DNA of 64,000 nt from JABDBL01 sp963845445 (GTDB taxonomy: Bacteria; Cyanobacteriota; Vampirovibrionia; Obscuribacterales; Obscuribacteraceae): contig CAWJSE010000002.1 in the NCBI GenBank assembly GCA_963845445.1, forward strand, positions 2,480,001 to 2,544,000, written 5' to 3'. Each line of letters starts with the position of its first letter. Position 1 is the first letter of the stretch. Positions 55,922 to 64,000 of this stretch are shown here, one piece after another. Position numbers and translations under genes: made by a program. Under the pieces are notes generated by a model that saw only the letters and a program-made list of their open reading frames with translations, did no database searches and had not been told where the DNA came from.

Positions 55922-56746
55922 CTAAATGCCTCGCATAGCAAGCACCTCTTTGGTAGGAGTTCTATCGCCAGTACAACTAATCATACGGGGAGCTTTAAGA
56001 ATTTCAATTCGAAAGTCCAACCTTTTATATAGATCCACTATTCTCTCAGTGGCTTGATTAGAAAGAATCACCGGCCCCGGATGACTTGCGAGCCACTCTG
56101 CCAATCTCACTTGATCTTGCCAACTAAATCCTTCTTTTGCATATTGGGTAAACTCAACATCATAAGGTGGATCGGCATAAACAAAATCATTTGCTTGGAT
56201 TTTAAGCTGAGCAAAATCACAGTTATCTAAATGCCAGCCTCTCATTGCCTCAATATATTGAGAAAAATCATCCATATAATTGATTTGCTTATAACTACCA
56301 AAAGGTACATTGAATTTCCCTTGTTTATTAAAACGGCAAAGACCGTTATAGCCAGTTCGATTTAAATAATAAAAGAGCGCTGCCGCTTCTTGGCTGTCAC
56401 CATCGCCGCTTTGAATTAGTTCATTAAACTTCTCTCTTTGGCGGTAGTAAAGACCTCGCTCATTTTTCATCTCAATCTTTGCGTGCAGTCCCTTTTGTAT
56501 CCAGCGATAGAAATTAATGGCATGCATATTAATGTCATTGAGCACAGCCTGATTTGGCTGTAATCCAAGCGTTACTGCCAAACCTCCACAAAACGGCTCT
56601 ATCAATCGCTTCTCCGCATGCTTCTGCCAAATAGTCCTTAAATATGGCACAAGCCACCTCTTACCACCCGCCCATTTAAGCGGTGGTCTGATTATTTCGG
56701 CTGAATTGCGTGTAGATCGATAATTTGATTTTTGAGCTATAGTCAT
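55922..56746 (-). CDS. Dam-type DNA adenine methyltransferase (D12 class)
   Basis: This 274-aa N6-adenine methylase has the SAM-binding region PPLKWAGGKRWLVPYL with PFCGGLAVTLGL (51-62) and the catalytic DPPY (192-195, VYADPPYDVEF). D12-class enzymes usually recognise GATC. No restriction endonuclease is beside it, so it looks like an orphan methylase for replication, repair or gene control. Upstream of the ATG there is no clear ribosome site. It is divergent from obg. Confidence 0.93.
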   Translation of the reverse strand: MTIAQKSNYRSTRNSAEIIRPPLKWAGGKRWLVPYLRTIWQKHAEKRLIEPFCGGLAVTLGLQPNQAVLNDINMHAINFYRWIQKGLHAKIEMKNERGLYYRQREKFNELIQSGDGDSQEAAALFYYLNRTGYNGLCRFNKQGKFNVPFGSYKQINYMDDFSQYIEAMRGWHLDNCDFAQLKIQANDFVYADPPYDVEFTQYAKEGFSWQDQVRLAEWLASHPGPVILSNQATERIVDLYKRLDFRIEILKAPRMISCTGDRTPTKEVLAMRGI

Positions 56747-56836
56747 GAAAAATTAAGTCAAATACCCCCGTCACACTAGAATAATATGAACTAATCGGGC
56801 TATGGTATATTAGCGCGACATTATTTTCTTAGCATT

Positions 56837-58162
56837 ATGACCCAATTTATTGATTATGCTGAAATCGACATTGCTTCTGGGGACGGAGGCAACGGCGCTA
56901 TTGCTTGGCGGCGCGAAAAATATGAACCCTTAGGAGGACCGGCTGGCGGCACTGGGGGCAATGGCGGCAATATCTATATAGAAGCGACCAACAATTTGAG
57001 CACTCTATCTGAATTTAAATATCGCAAAGAATTCTTTGCTTTACCTGGCGAGCGGGGCGGTTCAAGCAGGAAAGAAGGCAAACGGGCCAAAGACATAACC
57101 ATAAAAGTACCTATCGGTACGGTAATTAAAGACAGTCAGCTAGATTCAGTAATTGCTGATTTAAACAATGAGGGCGATCGCGTGCTTGTGGCTGGCGGTG
57201 GCAGAGGAGGCAGAGGGAATTCCGCATTTGCTACTCCTACAAATCGCGCTCCTCATTATTGCGAGCCCGGCGAACCAGGCATCAAGCGCCATCTTATCCT
57301 CGAGCTTAAATTACTAGCAGATATTGGCTTAATTGGTCTACCCAATGCCGGCAAATCGACTTTGCTGGCAGCGCTGACCCGAGCCAAACCTAAGATTGCT
57401 GATTATCCATTTTCCACCTTAGAACCAAATTTAGGCACAGTAAAAACAGATGATAGTCAATCTTTTGTTATCGCTGATATTCCAGGATTAATTGCTGGTG
57501 CCAGTCACGGTGCAGGCTTAGGACATGACTTTTTACGTCATATTGAACGCACTTGTTTACTAGTACATATGGTAGATAGTACTAGCGAAAATCTGCTTGC
57601 TGATATCGAAACCATAGATAAAGAGTTGAAAGATTTCAGCAACGATTTGTCGCAAAAAGAGCAAATAATCGTACTCAATAAAATTGATCTTTTATTCCCA
57701 GAGCAAATCGAAAAAGTCAAAGATGAATTGAAACAAACCTTCCCCAAACGTACTGTCCTTGCTCTTTCTGGTCTAGCCCAAATAGGGACAAAAGATCTTA
57801 TGATCTTTTTGAAACAACAGATCTCCGCCATACGAGAGTCCTCTATTAAAGCTACTGAAGAGATACCTTTATCGCATAAGGACAAAGAAGGCAAACAATG
57901 GATAGCAGACGATAAAGCAACCGCTCGTCCAGACAACGGTTTTCACTTGTCACAACAAAAAGGCGATTTTTATATTGAAGGGGAAAGAATTGTTAGACAT
58001 TCGCTAGTGGTAGATTACAAAAGTCCTGAATCAATTCAACACTTCTGCCATATTCTCCGTTCAATGGGTGTCATTGATGAATTGTACAAACAAAACGTTC
58101 AAGTAAACGACAAAATCCATATTGGCCAAATGACTTTCACTTTTGGCGAAAATCTTTACTAA
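56837..58162 (+). CDS. obg: Obg/CgtA GTPase
   Basis: This 441-aa ribosome-associated GTPase has the glycine-rich Obg fold at residues 1-158 (SGDGGNGAIAWRREKY, GGPAGGTGGNGGN). The G domain holds GLPNAGKST (167-175), DIPGLIAGAS and LNKIDL. A C-terminal OCT domain follows (YKSPESIQHFCHILRSMGVID). It takes part in 50S assembly and stress response. It is intact and of normal length. The small gene after it is convergent, with stops eight bases apart. Confidence 0.96.
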   Translation: MTQFIDYAEIDIASGDGGNGAIAWRREKYEPLGGPAGGTGGNGGNIYIEATNNLSTLSEFKYRKEFFALPGERGGSSRKEGKRAKDITIKVPIGTVIKDSQLDSVIADLNNEGDRVLVAGGGRGGRGNSAFATPTNRAPHYCEPGEPGIKRHLILELKLLADIGLIGLPNAGKSTLLAALTRAKPKIADYPFSTLEPNLGTVKTDDSQSFVIADIPGLIAGASHGAGLGHDFLRHIERTCLLVHMVDSTSENLLADIETIDKELKDFSNDLSQKEQIIVLNKIDLLFPEQIEKVKDELKQTFPKRTVLALSGLAQIGTKDLMIFLKQQISAIRESSIKATEEIPLSHKDKEGKQWIADDKATARPDNGFHLSQQKGDFYIEGERIVRHSLVVDYKSPESIQHFCHILRSMGVIDELYKQNVQVNDKIHIGQMTFTFGENLY

Positions 58163-58170
58163 ACAGCCGT

Positions 58171-58311
58171 TTATTCTTTCTCTTCTTCATCTTTAGGATG
58201 CGTTACTTGCCTTATAGCCTTCTTAGCGCGAGCAAGCTTTGCTTGTTCATTAAGCTTTTTCTTACGAACCGCAACCTTTGCTGCTCTTTTAACGCCCTTC
58301 TGTTGCACCAT
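58171..58311 (-). CDS. Small highly basic protein (46 aa)
   Basis: This frame begins at ATG 58311 (MVQQKGVKRAAKVAVRKKKL) and ends HPKDEEEKE. About a third of its residues are Lys or Arg, with Ala-rich helical spacing and a short acidic tail, like a small nucleic-acid- or ribosome-binding protein. GAGG lies about nine bases upstream. It fills the space between obg and the Nudix gene almost exactly, which supports it as real. No family is recognised. Confidence 0.65.
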   Translation of the reverse strand: MVQQKGVKRAAKVAVRKKKLNEQAKLARAKKAIRQVTHPKDEEEKE

Positions 58312-58357
58312 TTTCTCTTCCTCTTATCAATTAACTTAACATTTTCAAGGGTTTAAT

Positions 58358-58837
58358 CTATACCCACAAGTTGCCAAGATACAAAATCTCACCTTTCGCT
58401 TTCCAGTCATTATTAGCAGCATCGGCAATGATGCTCCCGATTGGTGGGAATAAAGTGATCTGCCCTAACTCCGCCAATGGCAAAAAATCGACACCCGCCA
58501 AAACAGGCTCGTCGCCTAATTGTAATGTACCACCGACCACCTTTGCCTTTAAATATATATTGACAATGTGGCGAGACCGGTTCGGGGCAATTGCTTCTGA
58601 CAAAAATATAAATTTTTCGGCCTCAATTATTAGCCCAGTCTCTTCTTTTAGTTCTCTTACCGCGCAATCAATAAAAGTTTCACCATATTCAAGCCTACCG
58701 CCAGGCAATACCCAATACTGGCGATTGCCCTTACGGTGCTTAACTAAGAGTATTTTTCTATCCTCTATAACAACCACTGAAACACGGGTGGTTGGAATAT
58801 TTTTAACTGGCTTATTCTTTGGTTTGTGATGACTCAC
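58358..58837 (-). CDS. Nudix hydrolase
   Basis: This 159-aa protein has a complete Nudix box: G47-x5-E53 through RELKEETGL (61-69). The family hydrolyses nucleoside diphosphates linked to other groups; the substrate here is not predictable. The start is a GTG at 58837 with AGGG upstream. The N-terminus is basic (HHKPKNKPVK). The small basic protein gene follows 46 bases downstream on the same strand, so the two may form an operon. Confidence 0.93.
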   Translation of the reverse strand: MSHHKPKNKPVKNIPTTRVSVVVIEDRKILLVKHRKGNRQYWVLPGGRLEYGETFIDCAVRELKEETGLIIEAEKFIFLSEAIAPNRSRHIVNIYLKAKVVGGTLQLGDEPVLAGVDFLPLAELGQITLFPPIGSIIADAANNDWKAKGEILYLGNLWV

Positions 58838-59013
58838 GTAAATTCTACCCTACAAATAATTTTAGATCCTACCAATAAGGGCTCCTCATGGCTGTCAAAT
58901 TACAAAGCAGCTATACAAAAATCAAGGCAATCTACAAAGTTGCATACGATCTGTTAATCTAAGTAGTCGATCATAAATAAATAAGATACAGACTGAAGGT
59001 AGAATTTACCCTT

Positions 59014-60057
59014 ATGACTGAAGTGGCAAAGCTTGAGCAACAATTGCTCGAATTTGAACAAACGGCAAGTAAGTCCTTGGCTGAGGCAGAAACTTTGGCA
59101 GATATTGAATCTGCTCGTCAAGCTTTTCTTGGACAAAAAGGTGCTCTCACCAATATTTTGCGCACATTATCCCAGATTGACAAACAAGACAGACCAAGAC
59201 TTGGCCAATCAGCTAACAGCACTAAAGAAAAATTGGAATCGCTTTATATAGAGCGCAAAAGCTTTCTCGATGCAAAAGAATTAAAAGAAAAGCTAAAGAC
59301 TGAAAAAATTGATGTTACTTTGCCCGCCCGGGGCAAACCAATCGGACATCTACATCCACTTACTCAAATACTGAGCGAAATAGAAAGCATTTTTCTTACT
59401 ATGGGTTTTTCCCCTTTCGAAGGACCAGAGGTAGAAACTGAGTATTATAATTTCGATGCCCTAAACTTTCCGCCCGGACATCCTTCGCGTGACGAACATG
59501 ATACTTTCTATACAGATGTTGATTCGTCTATTATTTTGCGCACTCATATGTCAAATATGCAGGTGCGCATTATGGAAAACTCCACTACTCCACTGAGAGC
59601 TTTATATTGTGGTCGAGTATACAGAAACGAAGAAGTCAACGCGCGCAAAGAAGTCATCCACCACCAAGCCGAAGGACTGCTTGTCGATCGCAATGTCAGC
59701 TTTGGTCAATTAAAAGGTACTTTAAACGAATTCATCCGTCTGCTTTTTGGCAAGCCGCTAAAAACCCGCTTTCGCCCGGACTTTTTCCCTTTCACAGAAC
59801 CCAGTGCCGAATTAGATAGTGAATGTCCATTCTGCAATGGCTCAGGTTGTCGTACTTGCGGCAATAGAGGTTGGCTCGAATTGCTGGGCTGTGGCATGGT
59901 AGATCCTAATGTTCTTAAAGCAGGTAATATTGATCCTGAAATTTGGAATGGTTTTGCCTTTGGCATGGGCGTAGAGCGTCTAGCTATGCTTAAATACGGC
60001 ATTACAGACATTCGCCATTTCTTTATAAATGACGTTCGTTTCCTCGAGCAATTTTAA
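59014..60057 (+). CDS. pheS: Phenylalanyl-tRNA synthetase alpha subunit
   Basis: This 347-aa class II synthetase subunit charges tRNA-Phe. An N-terminal coiled coil (residues 1-90) precedes the catalytic core with HPLTQILSEIESIF, GFSPFEGPEVETEYYNFDALN, LRTHMSNMQVR and the class II motif 3 GMGVERLAMLKYGITDIR. A CPFCNGSGCRTCG segment is a zinc-binding insertion also seen in other bacterial PheS. pheT starts 14 bases downstream. Confidence 0.97.
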   Translation: MTEVAKLEQQLLEFEQTASKSLAEAETLADIESARQAFLGQKGALTNILRTLSQIDKQDRPRLGQSANSTKEKLESLYIERKSFLDAKELKEKLKTEKIDVTLPARGKPIGHLHPLTQILSEIESIFLTMGFSPFEGPEVETEYYNFDALNFPPGHPSRDEHDTFYTDVDSSIILRTHMSNMQVRIMENSTTPLRALYCGRVYRNEEVNARKEVIHHQAEGLLVDRNVSFGQLKGTLNEFIRLLFGKPLKTRFRPDFFPFTEPSAELDSECPFCNGSGCRTCGNRGWLELLGCGMVDPNVLKAGNIDPEIWNGFAFGMGVERLAMLKYGITDIRHFFINDVRFLEQF

Positions 60058-60071
60058 GGTATTGACACTCT

Positions 60072-62608
60072 ATGAAATTATCATTCGATTGGCTCTCTGA
60101 TTACATTGATCTTTCTGGACTTAGTCCAGAACTTGTGGCCGAAAAGCTCACCATGAATGCCTTTGAAGTAGAGGGCATTGATAGTGTTGGACCAGACCTA
60201 AAAGGGCCAATAGTGGTTGGTGAAATTGTTGACATTCAAGCGCATCCGGATCCAAAAGTAAGCAAAATGCGTGTGACAAAAGTAATAGTAGAAGAAGGGC
60301 AAGCTCCTCTGCAAATAGTCTGTGGCGCCTCCAATATCTTTGTCGGACAGCGCGTTCCTGTTGCTTTGCCCGGCTCGCTGGTGGTAAATCGTCATGATGG
60401 TAGTGCCTTCCCAATTGCTAAAACTGATAAGCGCGGTGTCGAGTCTAATGGCATGCTTTGTGCTGCCGCTGAAATTGGTATCGCCGATAGCGAACTAGAT
60501 GGCATTCTTATATTAGACCTTGCCTTAGCTAACAAATTAGGAGCAGACATACAAGAATTACTTTATTTGCAAAAAGATTCCATCCTTACGGTAGCCAGTC
60601 GTTCCAATAGAGGAGATGCGGTTAGTGTACGTGGTTTGGCTCGGGAAGTATCAGCTTTGTTTAAGCGCCCCATGCGTGAACCAAAATGGCAATTAAATGA
60701 AACTACCGACAAGCCGAAATATTCATTCACTGTCAAAATTGACGATATAAAAGATTGCGAATATTTTTCTATTCGCTCAATAAGCAACGTTCGGGTCAAA
60801 AACTCGCCCCCTTTTATGGTTAGACGTCTAGAAGCAGTTGGCACGCGCTCCATAAATAATTTAGTTGATATCACTAATTACGTTATGCATGAATGGGGAC
60901 AACCTATGCATGCTTATGATGCGCGCGCAGTAAAAGACGGCCAATTTCACGTGCGCCGCGGTAAACAAGGCGAAAAGTTCTTTACTCTCGATGGTAAAGA
61001 GCGTATCTTAACGCCGGAGATGTTAATTATCTCCGATAGCGAAAAGGTGATCGGTATGCCCATCATGGGTGGGGCTAATAGCGAAATTAGTGAAAGCACT
61101 ACCGATATTGCTCTGGAGGCGGCAAGCTTTTTCCCAGCTACAGTGAGACGCTCCAGCCGTTTACTCGGTCTAAGCAGCGAATCAACTTTACGCTTTGAAC
61201 GTGGAGTAGATCCTGCCACTACAAAACAAGCCTCTGATCGCGCTGCCTATTTAATTAGTAAATATTGTGCCAGTGATAGTCCGGTCAAAGTAGGTTCGTA
61301 TGTATTTGGCGGAAAAACTGAATTTCCACAGACCCAAGTTGCATTAAGAATCAGTGAGATAAAGCGTCATCTCGATCTAGATCTTCCCCAAAGTGAAATT
61401 AAAGACCTCCTTGGGCGTTTAGATTTTAGTCCTATCGAGTCTGCTAGCAAATCGGACAAATTGGTATTTGCCGTACCTTCATTCAGACAAAATGATGTCC
61501 AACGCGAGATTGATTTAATAGAAGAAGTTTGCCGCATTTATGGTTACAACAATATTCCAGATAAACCACCCTCTTTTTTACCTTTATCAATAATGCCCGA
61601 TGATATTAAGACTGCTATCCGTAAGGCTTTGAGCGGCCAGGGTATGTGCGAAGCTTATATAAAAAGCTTTGTTCCTCAGCAACAAATTTCCAGCGAAAAT
61701 TCAAACGGAAAATCATCTGCCGATTCAGGCATAAGTTTAGTCGGTCATGACATTGAGAGATCTATTTCTGTACTTAATGCGCTCTCACCAGATCATCAAA
61801 TACTTAGACAGAGTCTCTTGCCAGGGCTCCTTAATGCCTTAAAATACAACCATGATCGAGGCGAAGAAAATGTTTGGCTCTTTGAGATGGGCTTTGCTTA
61901 TTTCAAACATAAGACTCCTGAAAAAGCTTCAACCCCGGCCAAGAAAACTTAAAAGTCTCCGGCGTACTGTCCGGAACTCGTACTCTTAGCAGCTGGCACG
62001 ATGCCAGCACCGAGAAGGACAAAATCGCTAGTAATAAAATAGACTTCTACTTTGTTAAAGGTATCGTAGAGAATTTATTTGAATCTCTGTACATACCCTT
62101 ACCCCAAATCAATTATTCCCGAGGGCAAGAATCACCACCCTTACTGCACCCCGGTAAAGCAGCAAGAATTGCCTATCAAGCTTTCGACCAAGAGAGTATA
62201 GACCTGGGTTGGCTAGGACAATTACATCCTGGCTATGTCAAAGATATGGATCTTGATCCACAAACGTTTTTATTTGAACTAAATGTAGAAGCACTAAAGA
62301 AATTGCGCGGTAAGCCAACCTTTATGCCGGTACCTGTCCTGCCACCCATTGCGCGTGACTTAACCGTAGATTTGCCCGTCAGTATAGAGAATATTGCCGT
62401 AACAAATTGCATAAATGATGCAGTAACTAATCTCAAGAATCTAGATTTAGTTAGCATCTTCCCCTTAAGCTCTGAATCAAAGAGTTTGTCTTATCGACTA
62501 ACTTTCCAAAGCGATGCTGAAACATTTAAGAGCGAAGAAATAGAACAACAATTGAACAAAGTCCGCAAGAGTTTAAAAGAAAAACTCAATGCCTCTTTCC
62601 GGATCTAA
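60072..62608 (+). pseudogene. pheT: Phenylalanyl-tRNA synthetase beta subunit, frameshifted
   Basis: The first frame (626 codons) holds the EMAP/tRNA-binding domain (GEIVDIQAHPDPKVSKMRVT), the B3/B4 editing domain (SRSNRGDAVSVRGLAREVSA, NLVDITNYVMHEWGQPMHAY), B5 and the start of the core. It then stops after STPAKKT. Adding one A to the run at 61944-61947 lets the frame continue as LKVSGVLSGTRTLSSW and on to the C-terminal anticodon-binding FDX-ACB domain (LPPIARDLTVDLPVS), ending at 62608, about 845 aa in all. PheT is essential, so I read this as a likely consensus error. The gene overlaps the pheS ribosome region and forms an operon with it. Confidence 0.92.
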
Positions 62609-62665
62609 CTCAGCACGCGGTTTTCGACTGGATGTTTGCCGCCTCATTCGAATAGGTGTCCTTTT

Positions 62666-64000
62666 ATGACAATGACAATATCTAAGCCCAGTATCTGGCA
62701 TCCATTTACCCAAATGAAAACCTCACCACCGCCTCTGCGCGTAAAGCGCGGTGAAGGAGTATTTCTAGAGCTCGAAGACGGTAGACAAATCATTGACTGC
62801 ATTTCTAGCTGGTGGACAAATCTTCACGGCCATGCAAATCCCATTATCGCTAAAGCTATTTACGAGCAAGCTCAAAAACTAGAACACGTAATGTTTGCCG
62901 GTTTTACTCACCAACCAGCTGAACAACTTGCCACAGCATTGTTAAAGCAATTGCCTAATTCACTAAGACACGTCTTTTATTCCGATAATGGATCTACAGC
63001 CGTCGAAACTGCGCTCAAAATTGCTTGCCAGTATTGGTATAACCAGGGCAAAACACGAACTAGCTTTTTGGCTTTTGAAAACAGTTATCACGGCGATACT
63101 ATTGGTGCCATGTCCGTTGGACACAGTTCACCTTTTGCCGAACCTTTTCGTCCCATGCTCTTCGATGTAGATTTAGTACCGTTTCCTACCGTTACCGAAA
63201 AAGATAGTGACGGGACAGACAATGAAAATCGCTCGTTGGAAGCGTTGAGACAGTTGGTAGAAATCAATCCCGATAAGTATGCAGCGATAATTATTGAACC
63301 ACTTGTAGAAGCTGTCGGTGGTATGTTAATGTGCCGGCCTGCTTTTCTAGACAAACTACAAGCGTTTGCAAAGGAAGCAGGGCTTTTACTTATTTATGAT
63401 GAAGTAGCAATCGGCTTTGGCAGAACCGGATCATGGTTCGCCTGTGTCAAATCAAACACAAGCCCAGACATCATCTGCCTCGCTAAAGCTATGACAGGCG
63501 GCTTTTTGTCGCTTGCTACGACAATTGTATCTGACGATGTTTTTCAAGCTTTTTATAGTGACGACATACGAAAAACATTTTTCCATGGACATACTTATAC
63601 AGCCAATCCACTCGCTTGTGCTGCTGCCTTAGCCTCTATGCAAATACTAGAACAAAACTGCCAAGCTTTCATGAATATGGAAAAGATTCATAGGCAGAAG
63701 GCTGCTAAATATATAGCAGAACATCCATTGATACATAATCTTAGATTTTGTGGCACTATTATGGCGTTTGATATTGGCACTGCCGACGGTACTGATTATT
63801 TTGATCAGATAGCTCCAGTTTTGAAACAGCGCTTCCTGGATCGTAATCTTTTAATTCGTCCATTTGGCAATATGGTTTATGTAATGCCCCCTTATTGCAT
63901 TACCGAGGATCAACTAGATCATATCTATAAAAACATTGGCGAAGTATTAGACTCCTTACCTTTAGCAAATCAAACATCACCTAAAAAGGGCGAGGATAAA
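62666..64000 (+). CDS. bioA: Adenosylmethionine-8-amino-7-oxononanoate aminotransferase (3' end outside window)
   Basis: An uninterrupted frame of 445 codons starts at ATG 62666 and has no stop before the right edge. It matches BioA, the PLP enzyme that makes diaminopelargonate in biotin synthesis. The N-terminus WHPFTQMKTSPPPLRV, CISSWWTNLHGHANP, YSDNGSTAVETALKIA, YHGDTIGAMSVG, GFGRTGSWFAC and the PLP lysine in CLAKAMTGGFLSL are all present. By length the catalytic part is complete and only a few C-terminal residues can be missing. Biotin fits the accDA genes in the window, as carboxylase needs it. No other bio gene is visible. Confidence 0.93.
   Translation, partial: MTMTISKPSIWHPFTQMKTSPPPLRVKRGEGVFLELEDGRQIIDCISSWWTNLHGHANPIIAKAIYEQAQKLEHVMFAGFTHQPAEQLATALLKQLPNSLRHVFYSDNGSTAVETALKIACQYWYNQGKTRTSFLAFENSYHGDTIGAMSVGHSSPFAEPFRPMLFDVDLVPFPTVTEKDSDGTDNENRSLEALRQLVEINPDKYAAIIIEPLVEAVGGMLMCRPAFLDKLQAFAKEAGLLLIYDEVAIGFGRTGSWFACVKSNTSPDIICLAKAMTGGFLSLATTIVSDDVFQAFYSDDIRKTFFHGHTYTANPLACAAALASMQILEQNCQAFMNMEKIHRQKAAKYIAEHPLIHNLRFCGTIMAFDIGTADGTDYFDQIAPVLKQRFLDRNLLIRPFGNMVYVMPPYCITEDQLDHIYKNIGEVLDSLPLANQTSPKKGEDK

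Overview
This window reads as chromosome of a free-living diderm bacterium with modest GC, most plausibly a non-photosynthetic relative of Cyanobacteria (Vampirovibrionia/Melainabacteria, Obscuribacterales-like). That placement is inference. It rests on a YggS-SepF cell-division pair, a Ser/Thr kinase with a zinc-ribbon head, diderm genes (Skp/OmpH chaperone, Lnt-like membrane protein, a predicted outer-membrane protein) and a very large beta-strand-repeat surface protein. No photosynthesis gene, rRNA, tRNA or CRISPR array was seen.

Layout. 1-14.7 kb is a surface locus: the 3' part (at least 4,191 codons, open at the left edge) of a giant Gly/Ser/Thr-rich protein with two arrays of 345-bp in-frame repeats, then a predicted outer-membrane protein and a Skp-like periplasmic chaperone. 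14.7-18.7 kb holds a CDF metal transporter, a TPR-matrixin protease, phosphoglycerate kinase and a small secreted protein. 18.8-29.7 kb is a nucleoside-type ABC importer (ATPase, two permeases, binding protein). Beyond it lie an intact second binding protein, a frameshifted third one and a decayed fragment, with a 1,035-aa TadG-like protein between them. 29.9-37.1 kb carries gap, nfu, a B3/4-domain protein, a DUF192 protein, a degenerate Lnt-like protein, ruvC and groES-groEL. 37.3-44.6 kb has a GAF-GGDEF protein, a HIT protein, a sugar nucleotidyltransferase, an MFS transporter and the zinc-ribbon kinase. 44.6-48.9 kb has accD-accA, rsmE, yggS and sepF. 49-54.8 kb is a scarred zone: a sensor kinase split by an insertion sequence with a visible 6-bp target duplication, and a peptidase-like hydrolase with its middle deleted. 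54.8-64 kb returns to housekeeping: M23 peptidase, PC4 protein, adenine methylase, obg, a 46-aa basic protein, Nudix, pheS-pheT and bioA running off the right edge.

Caution on quality. At least ten single-base frameshifts are visible, several in genes that should be essential (groEL, groES, accA, pheT). In each case the protein resumes at once in another frame, often at a homopolymer. I think many are consensus errors of a long-read or metagenomic assembly rather than gene decay. The IS insertion, the binding-protein remnant and the internally deleted hydrolase cannot be explained that way and look like real genome events.
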